Assembly: GCF_963662255.1 (NCBI RefSeq)
Contig: NC_085048.1
Span: forward strand, 97,675,729 to 97,739,728
Direction: 5' to 3'
Length of the DNA: 64,000 nt
Origin: Cinclus cinclus
Lineage: Eukaryota > Chordata > Aves > Passeriformes > Cinclidae
Both the position numbers and the translations under genes were made by a program. Below are positions 37,890-48,800 of this stretch, piece after piece; the first letter of the stretch is position 1; each line of letters opens with the position of its first letter. The notes under the pieces were generated by a model. The model had not been told where the DNA came from. It searched no databases and saw only the letters and a list, made by a program, of their open reading frames with translations.

Positions 37890-38045
37890 AACAAATTTTA
37901 TTCCATAGCCAGAAGTTTCAACACAGTTGATCCTTCTGTCCAGCACGTCCCGCCCAGGCAATGAAAGAATGAAATAGTATTTTTTGTCTACAGAATACAG
38001 AAGCTACTTCAATCACCCTTCTCTCTCATGCCTTTTATACTCCGA
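37890..38045 (-). mobile_element. Possible degraded LTR fragment
   Basis: On the minus strand a TATAAAAGG box (plus-strand 38031-38039) is followed about 130 bases later by AATAAA (plus-strand TTTATT at 37897-37902) and then a T- and C-rich stretch. This spacing resembles the core of a retroviral LTR. It lies about 0.7 kb from the clear solo LTR on the same strand. I could not define LTR ends or match a family, so an AT-rich coincidence is possible. Confidence 0.3.
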
Positions 38046-38700
38046 GTGATGGCAATGTCACAGGTCAGTATCTTTATCTACTTGGTATGCCTTCATTCTG
38101 TTTCTCCAAGTCAGCTCCTCAGAAGCTTTACCAGCCCCCAGCCTGTGGGGATAAGAGTTTCAGTGTTCACCCCCTGAAAAAGAATGCTTAACAAAAATGT
38201 GGTTTAGACTGTCAGACACTGTGCAGCAACAAGACACAAGGTCCTTGACAATTATCTTTCTAACATTTCCAGACAGGGAGCCTGCCTGAAATCATTGACT
38301 GGAACAGGCTGTGACTTTTCAATTCATGATGGGATATCATCCATGTGAGAGTGAATTTCTTAGCTTTCTTGAAAAAATGCTAAGATTCCAAATGCATTGG
38401 GAATTGGCTTATACCAAATTAGCCCATGCTATTTGCCTCAACTTCAGGAATGGGAGGGGATTCAGACAAAGGATAAATTCCCTGCTGAACCAAGCTGCAA
38501 ACCCACAATTTTCAATGTACCTGGAGTCTGAAATCATGTTGGCCACAGACAGGAAGGATCAGAACTCCACACTACTCTTCTTATGAGCTCATATCATATC
38601 ATGAAGTCACTGGAACTGGTAGCTTGTACTGCCTGAGTCAACACTTCGATACCAGTGATGGCATAACTCTATAGCAATCCCTTGACATAAAAGCTTTGGT
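38046..38700. other. Intergenic, no feature recognised
   Basis: The 650 bases between the possible LTR fragment and the solo LTR show no retroviral coding sequence and no other recognisable element. Confidence 0.55.
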
Positions 38701-39268
38701 TGTGGATTAAGCCCAGCAGGACATTAAGCCACTCTGACACAGCTGCTCTCTCAACCCCCTTCTCTCCACTCCCAATGGAATGGGGAGAAGAATCAAAGTA
38801 AACCTCGTAGGTTAGAGAGATAGAGAACAGTTTAATAATGGAAAATAAAGTAAAAATCAGTAATTATGGTAAATAATAATTAAAAGGGAGAAAACAAGTG
38901 ATGCATAACACAATTGCTCTCCACCTGCTGACAGATGCCAGATCCTCCCTTCCTGAACCCAGGTCATCCCCTCTTCCAGGTAATTGCCCCCAGTTTATAT
39001 ACTGGGTTTAATGTTCTATAGTATGGAATATAACTTTGGTCAGTTCAGGTCACCTGTCCAACTATGCTCCCTCTCAGGTTTTTTGGGTACCTCCTCACTG
39101 GCAGAATGTGAGACAAGAAAAAAAGTCTTTGATTTAGGGTAAACACGACTTAGCAAAATACAAAACATCAGGGTGCTATCAATACCACTCCTATTCCAAA
39201 TCCAGAACACAGCACTGCAACAGCTACTGAGAGGAAATGAGCTCTGTCCTAGCTGAAACCATTGCACA
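38701..39268 (-). mobile_element. Solo LTR of an ERVL-type endogenous retrovirus
   Basis: About 570 bases match the layout of the ERVL-type LTRs common in bird genomes, on the minus strand. Read on that strand it begins TGTGC near 39268, has a TATATAAA box (plus-strand TTTATATA at 38994-39001) and an ATTAAA poly(A) signal (plus-strand TTTAAT at 38831-38836), and ends in CCACA near 38701. The TATA-to-poly(A) spacing of about 160 bases fits an R region. No gag, pol or env sequence or primer-binding site flanks it, so it is a solo LTR left by recombination. No clear target-site duplication was found (TTGGT on one side, AAGTA on the other), so the ends may be eroded. Family assignment rests on recognition of the overall pattern. 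Confidence 0.75.
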
Positions 39269-42200
39269 AAGTACCCAGGAAGACACAAAGAGTTGGTAGG
39301 CTGATCACTGCTTTGCTTTGTCTCATGCCAAGTGCTCCTTTGTTTTGTAAGTGCCATGTGCAAAGGGGACGTTCAAAGAGTGTGTCCCAAACCTGTCTTC
39401 CCAGCCCTGGAAAGCTTGTGCATTCCTCTTGCTGAACATGAGGATGGCATCACCTGTAACACCAAAAACATCCAACAGCACAGATCTTCTGTGCTGTTCC
39501 TAATTAAGCCAAAACACATCCCGATGGCAGGATGAAAGCAAATCTCTCTGAGGATTATTTCAGAAATGCTGAACCCCAGCCCACCACTGTAGAATGATGA
39601 GATGCTGTTCCCCTCCCAATGCCCCCCCTGTATGAACTCATCTATATTAGAGGAGATTATAATAACCAGCTGCCTCAGTTGGTGTTTTGAAGCTAAGCAC
39701 TTGTAAATGCTTGAAGATATTTGTATTAAAGATAGGCTAAGCAAAAGCTGGTATGAGAAGTAAAGCTTATAATGTGCAGAAAGCTTTCAGGTTTTTCATT
39801 GGGCTTTAAACCATACCTTTTCTTTTGAATTATAATGTTTAACCATAAAACTTTGTTACAGAGAAGCACCATAATGAGTATTTTGCATTGAAATCAAAAT
39901 ACTTTCTTTTAAAAGTACTCAAGCTCTCTTCAAGCTACCAAGTCTTTAGTCAGATATTTAGCCTCAAATCAGAATTTGAACTACTGCCATTTGTCTCAAA
40001 ATTTTAAGCATCAGCATAAAAATGAACCACAAGTAAATTCATTTCAAGTACTGCTGAATACAAGTTGAAAGCCAATTGTTAAACAAGCAACTACTCTCCT
40101 AATCACAACAAAAAAAGAGTGCCATAACACAAAGTGAAAATAAGCAGAAAGCAAACAGAACACACCATTGATCGAGTCCTTCATTATCTAGTATAGCTTT
40201 TAATGGAGGAACCAGCCTGTGTGTCACTGCTCTTATCTCTCCAAAGGCAGTATGCACACACTGTAAAAATCAGTCTCTTCATTTTCTGCTTGAAAAGATC
40301 ATTGTGAAAAAAAAAGTGTCAGGGAGTGTAGGTCATGCTGATTTATTGGCAATTAAACCTGCAGGATTTCTGCACTCTTTTCAAAACAAAGTATCTCTGG
40401 GTAATTCAGCCTGGCACATTACATAGTGGGCTAGATACAAAAAGGCATGAATCTTTTTGTTTGTGCACAACAAAAACAATTGACTTGGTCTTATTTAGGA
40501 AAGTGATACTGTTTTCTGTAAGGTATTTGTTTTACTCATAAAGAGAGGGAGGTAAGTTACCTCTCAACAACGCATGATTCTTTCCAATAGTGAAGATGCT
40601 GAATTTACTCCTCATCTTTTGTTGAGGATAGCAAGTCTGCAGACAAACTTCTGCTTAAGAGTAAATATATGACAATGCTAAATATATGACATCTTGCTAA
40701 GGCAGACCACATTTGCTTTGTTTCATGATTTGTCCATTCTTGAGTAAGTTCTTCTGCGCAAGCTTTCAAACAAGACTGCATCTTCTCTGACCTCCTTGTG
40801 TGTATTTTCCAGATTTATTATTTAGAAATTTAGAAAAAAAAGTCACCCTCAAGTCACTCAGCTAAACTGGAAAAAAGTATTCACTATTCTGTTTTTGCAG
40901 AACCATCTCGTGCAGGTTTAAGCTTACATCATTTACTGAGCTAGCATAAGCTATACCATACAAACAGGTGCAATTAGGATTGATATTCCCACTCAGAGTG
41001 TTTCCCAGAGTAGTAGTATTCTCAGATTCTTTCTAATAAAGGTAACTTAGCTCTGCAAACATTTTTGGAGATATAAAATTGAAAAGTCCTAATGTTTTGA
41101 TGGTAATTCAATTAATTTAGTTCAGTTCTTGAATACTGAATACTGCAACCAACACTGCACATTTTTCCAATCACTGGTTGTATGGTTGAGAAATCATCTA
41201 ATTATTAGTTTTTACAGGTAACATTACTCCTATGACTTCCTGTATAGTTTACCTGCTTGTCTGAGGTCTGGATCTACACTGGTGAGATTTTCATAGAAAG
41301 GTGGGTCTCAGCAGATGTTAACAGACCCTCAGTCCTAGAAGAAGCTGCTAAAGGGGAAAGGAGGGCATATTCAGTCCCTGAAATGATTGACTGTGGACCT
41401 GTCTGTATATAGCTACAACAAGAATGAGAACAAGAACTTCAGCACTGTCTCCATTCAGGACATAGAAAAAGCTGAGATAAAGCAAACGTGGCAGGCAGCG
41501 GGGTGGTGGAGGAAGAAATGCTATGAACCACAAACAGCACAATGTCCCTCATGGCTTTGCCTAGGGCAAGGGAGCAGATCAGATTCTAAACTAGGCTAGT
41601 GGTAGCAGACAGCAAAGCAGGAGACATTGCCAAATAGAAACCACAAGCAGAAAGTTACGGCGTGGGAGCTGAATAGGCAGACATACCAACTTGGAGTAAT
41701 AGGAAGTCACTTTGAAGTTATCACTTCAAAACGGGCTGTTAATAGTCAATGTAAATCAGAGATGCCACTTCCTACAAGAATTCCTAGAAGAAGCAGGTGT
41801 CCAAGCAGTGATGGGCCACTATTCCTCTCACAGCATCCCTGGGCAGAAAGAAAAATTAGCCAGAGCCGTGAACAGCAGCCTGGTTTGCTCCCGTGGAAGA
41901 AACAATGCTATTCGTGGATGGATCAACCTCTTAACTCTTATGCCAGCTTTTTACAGGGTATGTCACCAGGATCAAAGGGCTTGTGGTTTCATGAGGAGAA
42001 GTGCTGAGACAGTATGAAGCCTGAGCTGCCTGTTCACATGTGTGGCAGAAATCCCAGCAGAGTAACTGGGGCTCTCTGGCTCTTGTAGCACACACCCACA
42101 TCATTGCACCTCTGGCATCCACCCCTCTGCTCTGCAGCAGTTCCTTTCTTGCCCCTCCCTGTTCTCCACACTCTTGGGTGCAACCTAGGAGCACCGAACA

Positions 42201-45200
42201 TGCACTGAGCTTTAGACGGCAGCTCAGGCAAGGAGGTGCTTTCATGGTGCTGGCTGGCACAGGTGAGCTGATGTGTCCCTTGGAGGATCCCCACTGTGCC
42301 CTCTCCTCTCAGGAGAAGGAAATTACAGCTGCCAGGAGGCAGGTGTTATCTTCCCCGAGGGCTTGTCCTCCACATGACAGGTTTGGATGACCTCTGTGCT
42401 CTTCTCCCAGGATGCCTTTCTCCATCTGTATTTTGCATTGAAATAAGAGTGGAGATTTGAGGATATTGACCCTGACATGGGATAGGTGGAAAGCCCGATT
42501 TTCTGCCCACAGCAGAAAACAACCCAAACAACAAAAATGCTTTATGTGTTTCTGTTTTTTCTCTCTTGCATTCAACGACCTGTGGTGATGGCAAATTACC
42601 CAGAACCACGGCTGTACCCTGAAGGGGAGAGGACAGCCAGCCTCTGGCAGGAGGCAGGAAGGAGGGCTGCAGGGATGACAGCTGCCTTGGCAAAGCAGGC
42701 ACGGCTGTCCTTCCGTGGGCAGGACGTTCAAGGACAGCCTGGAGCGTGGCCAGGAGGCACCAGCAGCCTCTGTGAGTGTGTCTTGGCTCAAAGCAGGAGG
42801 TGACAAGGGTAGGGTGGAGGGCATCTCCTGCCACCTCCTCAGCACCTGCCTCCACCTCTGCAGCCCATCTTCCCCACACCTCCTGCTTTGGGGGGCTGCA
42901 GGAGGTGCTGCACGGACATCCTGGGGAACTGTGCAGTGACCCACATGAAGTACCATGACTAATGTCTGTCCTGCCTATTTTAAAGGTCTGTGTTGGAAAA
43001 TAGCACCATGTCCTTGTCATATTTATTGGATGAGTTCTGCTTTGCTTCGTTTGCTGTAGGTGTCCCTCTGTAGATCTGAGTAGAAAACTAACATGGCACA
43101 GAGGGAGACCCAAGGTGATGTGTGAGCTCAGACTGCCAGCAGCCACAGGCCTCCCTTGTGGGACAGGGACATTGCAGGAAAAAATGAGTTAATACCTTCA
43201 GTCTGAAATGTGGGAGCAAGCAGCTTTCAGGGATTCTGCACAAAACACCTTGGCAGGGCATCCTCCACTTCTTGGAGGTGATCTAATGCAGGACAGGACA
43301 ACACCAGTGGCCTTGGCTCTATCCAATGTCTTCACCACCTGCCCCCTCTTTTCTCACCAATTCCATGCAGAATTCGGCAGGGAGAACGGATCATGGTGAG
43401 GAAGCAGGGATCAAATGTGGTGCAGACACCGAGAACAAACACTGCTCCCTCGATCATCTGGTTGCTGCCTGGGCACTAAGTGAGGCATCCTGATGCTGAC
43501 TGAGGTCAGGAATCAGTACAGGCAGGGACAAACATCAGGAGAGCCGTGAGTGTAGCCCTGATGACCAAAAAATCCTCTGCACCCCAATAGTCCAGGCCAG
43601 CACTGTTCCTCTAACCCTGCACAGACAAGCTGTTGCTGCACTGCAACTGTACGTGCATGGCTGGGAGGCTTGGCTCTGCCTACTGAGCCTTTTGGGGATG
43701 AGTAGGAGGTGAGGCAGAAAGTTTAAGTCTCTCTAAGAGGCTGGGCTTTCTTTTGTCCCCTGTTCCAGGTGCACTGCTGCAGCCACCAGTGAGTTCACAG
43801 GCTGCCAAAGAGTGAAGGTGGCTGTGGCTGGACCTGGAGATGAGGGGGAGATGCAGAAGGTGCTCCAGAAAACCTCAGATCTTGGTTACTGTCTCTACTG
43901 ATGAAAAATTGGTTGATCTGGAAAAAATGTAGTGTGGTTTAAAACCAAAAAGACCTGGCATGGGTATGTTGAGGAGTAGAGAGGGCTGAGGAAGATAAAG
44001 GTGACAATGTTTTTCAGGAGGTGTAGAAACACTATTTTATTTGAAGTGTTGTGCTCTAAGTTGGTTTAAATAAAATGCTGGTTCAAAGGCCAAGTTTTAT
44101 TTTTGCTTCTTTGGGGGTTGTCGACTTCAGGACACTTAAAACTTTTATCTTTTTAATTCTTCTTTGGTTTTGTGGTGGTTTTTTCCACTAAAGGGGGAGA
44201 GAGCATGCGTTCCTACTGAACTCATTTTTAAGGGGTAAGTGGAAAGAACTTGTGAGCAGACACTTGAAAGGCCAGGGTGTAAATACAATCAAAGGCTGAG
44301 AACAGACACCACCTTTGGTGGCCCAAACGGAGCCTTCCAGGTAATAAATTGAAGCTGGAGGGACCCTGGATTCAAACGTCTCTCTTTCAGGTTGCCGCCT
44401 AGCAGGGCAAAAGTCAGAGCAACACACCCTGATCCCAGTGGGCAAACAGAGCTCTGCTGGGCCCTGCTCCTTCCTCTGCCGAGGCAGCTGAGGTGTGGAA
44501 AGCACACAAGGCACGCTGATGTGCACTATCAGAGGCATAGGAATTTAGGCAAAAGAGCCTCTTACAGGCAAAGCGTTGCTGGTACCGGCAGTGCTAGGTC
44601 TATTTTTAATGGTTTGGGAATGGAGGATGCTTTCAGCAATACATAATTAATACAAGTGCACTTCTGTTGTCTGCTGAGAGGGTAGGACGGCCCTGGTTAA
44701 CTACTGAGGCTGTAAAAGGAAAAAGAAAAGGTTGGATGAATCATAACGCATTCCATCAGTGGAAATTAGGTAGGAGCTAAATGGAAGTTGCTGAGAATAA
44801 TTTATTCTGGCCAAAAACTCTGTGGCTGGGCTCTGTTTCTGAAGCTGGTCATGCTTCATGGTACAGTGGAAGGATTCTATCCTCTGCCCGTGGGAGAATA
44901 CCTGCTATAAACTTGAGCCTGATGTATCCTTACTCTCAAAAAACCCAAGAGGTTTTTCTCTGAAACTGTTTCAAATAAAAAGAAGAATCAACCCAACCAC
45001 TGGTTCTCCTCCTAAGGTGGAGTGGGGAAATTTCCTTGAAGTGCATTTCCATCGTTCCTTAGAAATGAAATTACCCCAAGTCATCACGAGGCAGGATTCA
45101 GCCGTATCCTTCAGAAGGTGAGTAAACCTTGGGAAAGTGATTAATTTTTATTCTCCCCCCCACCTCAGTGGCAGATCAGCTGCCATACAAGACGTCTTCC

Positions 45201-45239
45201 TGCAAGTGGCTTCCCGAGGTCCTCTCTATGATGTTGTAA
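39269..45239. other. Intergenic upstream of FOXN2, no gene recognised
   Basis: Unique sequence, AT-rich to about 41.3 kb and then GC-richer towards the promoter. Open frames at 42309-42956 and 42346-43146 (minus strand, 215 and 266 residues) overlap each other in different frames and have no known domain. A perfect splice donor consensus AAG|GTGAGTAA at 45117/45118 could belong to an alternative first exon of FOXN2. Confidence 0.6.
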
Positions 45240-45595
45240 AACTGCAAGTGCCTGCAGGGCCGTCCGGCCCCGGCCAGCGAACAGCAGAGTTCTCGCCCTG
45301 GAAAGCCGAAAGCCAAAAGCACGAGCGGATGACAAGGCGCTACAAAGCAGGCTGGCGAACACGGCGGCGGCGGCTTCGTGTTTTGTCTAGAGGATTAAAA
45401 AAACCAACCAACCAAAGAAATATATATAAAGAAGGTGAGGAAAGGGAAGTGAAACTAAAAGGAGAGTTTATGCATTTCTACTTTAAAATTTTTAAAATTT
45501 AGGAAGCGCCGTATTTCTTGGGGGCAGTGGAATGGGAACTTTTGGGAGGCGGCCCCGCTCTCGCCCTGCACGGGCGCGGGGCGGCGGCGCTGCCG

Positions 45596-45708
45596 AGGGC
45601 GGTGCTGGAGGCGGGAGCGAGGGAGGGCGGCCGGGAGGGAGAGGGAGAGGGGGGAGAGGGGGGAGGAGGAGGAGGCTGGTGGCGGCGGCGGTGGCGGCGG
45701 GGGGGCCG
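45596..45708 (+). repeat. G-rich purine block and GGC repeat in the FOXN2 promoter
   Basis: From 45596 to about 45676 the + strand is almost all G and A with many G-runs of three or more, including GGA repeats. It passes into GGC triplets to about 45708, followed by a run of G. Such sequence can form G-quadruplexes and is typical of GC-rich promoters. The triplet run is short and interrupted. Confidence 0.7.
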
Positions 45709-45726
45709 TGCTCGCTCGCGGTTGCC

Positions 45727-45834
45727 ATGGGGAGCGGGAGGGCGGTGCCGCCGCCGCTGCGCAGGGAGCAGCTGCTCCCTGACACATCCCCCCGCTGCCA
45801 TATTGTGTCCGCCGCCGGCCGCGCGGCTTCATGA
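45727..45834 (+). CDS. Upstream ORF 1 in the FOXN2 leader (35 residues)
   Basis: This is a small open frame of 35 codons plus stop within the inferred first exon, starting at an ATG with a strong context (GCC ahead of it, so G at -3, and G at +4). It ends in TGA at 45832-45834, overlapping the next upstream ATG at 45831-45833 as ATGA. It is translated only if transcription starts upstream of 45727, which is unknown. The peptide is rich in Arg, Pro and Ala, as expected from GC-rich DNA, and matches no family I recognise. Any role would be regulatory, through uptake of scanning ribosomes. Confidence 0.35.
   Translation: MGSGRAVPPPLRREQLLPDTSPRCHIVSAAGRAAS
45794..45807 (-). promoter_or_regulatory. 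Probable YY1 binding site
   Basis: The bases GCTGCCATATTGTG contain the YY1 core CCATNTTG. YY1 sites of this form are common close to the start sites of TATA-less CpG-island promoters. It lies about 35-45 bases before the exon 1 donor, so transcription may begin close to it. The assignment is by motif only. Confidence 0.5.
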
Positions 45835-45839
45835 CCGCG

Positions 45840-48800
45840 GTGAGTGCCGCCCGCGCCCGCCGCCCCCGCGCCCCCACGCCTGCTCGGGCAGCTCCCGCGC
45901 CTTCTCCCCGTTTAGCTCTCGGCTTTTCCCTGGGTTTGGGGGGTGAGTTTTTTTTGTTTCCGGCGCTCCGTGAGGGTTTCGTGGGGGAAGGGGAAAGCGC
46001 GGGGAGTGTGGCGGCGGGTCCTGCTGGTGCCGGGGGAGGGGAGCGGCGTGACTGGCGTCCCCTCATTCCCCGCGGAGGCGGCGCTTCCTCTCCAGCCGCT
46101 CTCGGTGCCGATGCGTGGGAAGATGGGGGGGGGGGGTCCCCACGCACCCCCTCCCTGCGGGGCTCCTCCTCCTCCTCCCGGCGCGGCTCCGCGGAGTTTC
46201 CGCCCGCCGGCTTTCCGCGGGTGAGCCCCCCAACCTTCACCCGCTCCCCCGGCAGGGCAAGCCCGCGTTTCCAGCTGGGATGAGGGAAAACGCGGCCAGC
46301 GCGGCGCCGGGATCTAGGAGGGCGGCCCCGATGCGCCCTCGCCTCCGGGTCACCCCCATCCAACTCAGGCGCTGCTTTGGGTGAAATAAAAGCGCTCTGG
46401 GCGTCGTTCCGGCGCGCCGCGCTGTCCCCGAGCCGGCGGGGAGCCCCCAGGGATGCGCTGAGTCCGTGGCTTGCAGAGGTGGGGGCAGCGTGCGAGAGGC
46501 GCTCTGGGGTTCCCGCGTTTTGGGGTGAAATCCGGGAAACGGCTGGCGAGGTGCTCGAGGTCAGGCTGGGATCTGCACGTGGCCCTTCGGAGATTTTTTC
46601 CCATGTTTTTCGGGATTTTTTTTTTTTTTTTTCCCCGGTAAAGTTGGGCGATGAGTTGGTGGCGGCAGAGGGGCAGCATCCCGCTGCTTTCCTGCGTTAC
46701 TCCTGCTTGGACACACCGGCTTGCTTGGTGCTCAGGTTCTGTGCGAGCAGAAACTGGCTTTTGTTGGTAAGGGTTTGGATTATGACAAGGGCCAAACAAA
46801 GACTAAAAGGAACAAAGAAATAAAAGAAACCTTGAAGAGGACCCGATAAACTCATGTTCCCGCCGTGGTGCTTGCCTGTGGATGGATGTTGTATGCTAAA
46901 TGTGGAGTTGAACATACTGAATTATGGTGGACTTAAATGCTGAGAAAGCAATTTGATTAGCATTTTGCATAATCTATTAAATCAATATAACTTTATATAT
47001 AGTTTACCATGTGTATATATGCACGCACACTCTCCAAATCTTGTTATTGGTGGGCTTACTTTTCGACAAATTTAGTAATAGGTGGGTTGTAATATATTGA
47101 CGTGAATCGTTTAACTTCAGTTTCGTTTCTTGGATTGGGGTTTTTTTTCCCTTAAAGTCTGGTGGGATGCTCATCTATTCAAGAAAAATTCAGCTGGCAT
47201 TATCTTATGTCAGGAAACTTGAACTAGTTCGAAGGTTGCCTGTTTTGTTTTGTTGGGTTTTTTTCTTTTTCCTTGGCAGGTGCCAACTCACATTTCCCAA
47301 GCTCTGCAGAAGGTAGTTGAACAGCAGTCTGAACTGAAAGCTCTGTAGTAGCAATTAGTGCAGCACAGGGCTTGAGCTGATGAACTTAGCCGGGTGCCCA
47401 GGTGTGTTATCTCTGAGCTCAGTCGTGCGCTGCTGCAGCAGATCAGCTTCTGCTGGGGGCTCACTTGTGTCCAGCTGTGCCACCTAACTTTTATAGAAAT
47501 AGAGAGGAGGTGGTGATTCTCACTTTGTGTGTTTGAGTTGTCTGAAATGCCTATAGGACTTTTCTGGGCTTTTTTTTTTTTTTTTTTTGTTATCAGATGT
47601 GCCCATAAGATGAGCAGTGCTGCTGTGCACAGTGTTTACACTTGCAGACTGTGGTGGAGATGCTGTGTTGGCTGCCCTGCAGGTCCTGAAGGGAGCTGGA
47701 GGCACTGGCCTTGTGTCAATCCAGGCATGTGGCCCTGAGCACTCTCAGGGACCTTGCTGGAATAAAACTTGGTTGATGTCTTTGTTGGCAGTGTCTAGGC
47801 CAGAGGATGAAGTTGTGACCTGCTTTGGGTGCTGCTGCTGGGGCTGTGCTAAAGGACCTCCTCAGGAATTTTTCAGCCCAGAAGTAAGGTATTTTTTGTC
47901 TAAAAGGAGCACCAACCAACTTGTGTTGCCTCAACAGCTCCAGCCCTCACAGAATTTGTGCTTGAGGAGCCTTTCAGTGTCCTCTAGAGAGCCTGGGGTT
48001 GAAGGCACCAACATTGCCAGCAGCTCTGTGTCAGGACGTGCAAGACTAGTAAGTAATGGAGCAGATAGAGGTGTGTGTAGTGACCCTGCTGAACGAGAAG
48101 TACTGCCTGGCAAGTGAGTGGAGTGCCTTGGGAAGAAGACAGAGGCTTAGGGACGTGTCAGGCTGATCTTTGCTGTCTTTATTAACCATGGTCTCTGTTC
48201 CACTCAGTGCAATAGACTTGAAAACCTGACATGTTGAGCAAAAGCAAACTCTCCTGGTGAATGAGATAGTTTGGCATCTGAAGATGCTGTACATGAGTAT
48301 AGTTTATGTATTTGGTGAGAAAGCCATACAGTTCTGGTGCAGAGCTGTTGGTTCCTATAACAGCAGCAGAAGTTTTCATGTTGGTTTCACTGAGCTTGTA
48401 ATTCCACCTTCCTGCCCTGACATCTCTCCTTGCCTACTCATTGTCTGGGTTAAAAGGAGCTGGTATTTGTGAGAGGAAGTACCCCGGGCTCTCAGAAGTC
48501 TTTTTACATGTGCAGGTTTGTGATACCTTATCAGAAAGAGCTGCACAGAGGGATTATAGCCAGCGAGGTGGCAGAAAGGATGGGCATTGGGAGGAGTGAT
48601 AGTGTGTCCACAGCCACTGCTGCCACGCATCTCTTGATGCTGTTCTGTGCTTTGGGATAGTCTCACTGCACTACTGGGGTGCAAGTCGAGCTGTGTGAAA
48701 CTCAGCTTTCCTTAACTGGCTGCAAATGGATGAAAAGCAGCCTCTAGTCCCTATAAGTAAATGGCTGTCAGCAGTCTGGATGAATGCTCACTACCTTTTA

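Larger units (their letters stand above)
45500..45839 (+). other. FOXN2: FOXN2 non-coding exon 1 (5' end approximate)
   Basis: A good splice donor, CGCG|GTGAGT, lies at 45839/45840 inside the CpG island. It is the natural partner for the acceptor at 57063, giving a non-coding first exon. The transcription start cannot be fixed from sequence; the left edge given here is only a rough limit set by the start of the dense GC-rich part. The last bases of the exon read GGCTTCATGACCGCG, which contains an upstream ATG. The exon is inferred from island position and donor quality, not from a transcript. Confidence 0.6.
45240..46560 (+). promoter_or_regulatory. FOXN2: CpG-island promoter of FOXN2
   Basis: Base composition changes abruptly from AT-leaning intergenic DNA to very GC- and CpG-rich sequence across about 1.3 kb, then falls back by about 46.6 kb. 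The island contains a GC box (GGGGCGGC at 45578-45585), a G-rich purine block at 45596-45676, GGC repeats at 45677-45708 and a likely YY1 site. There is no well-placed TATA box; a TATATAAA at 45423-45430 lies upstream of the dense part. This is a typical broad, TATA-less vertebrate promoter. Several long open frames on both strands here follow from the high GC content and are not listed as genes. Confidence 0.85.

Noticed and set aside
42309..43146. Two overlapping minus-strand frames of 215 and 266 residues
   Set aside because: They overlap in different frames, lack known domains, and have no splice or promoter support. Chance frames in a GC-richer stretch are more likely.
45455..46363. 302-residue minus-strand open frame and several + strand frames in the CpG island
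   Set aside because: GC-rich DNA has few stop codons. The Pro-Arg-Ala-rich products match no family, and the region is best explained as the FOXN2 promoter and first exon.
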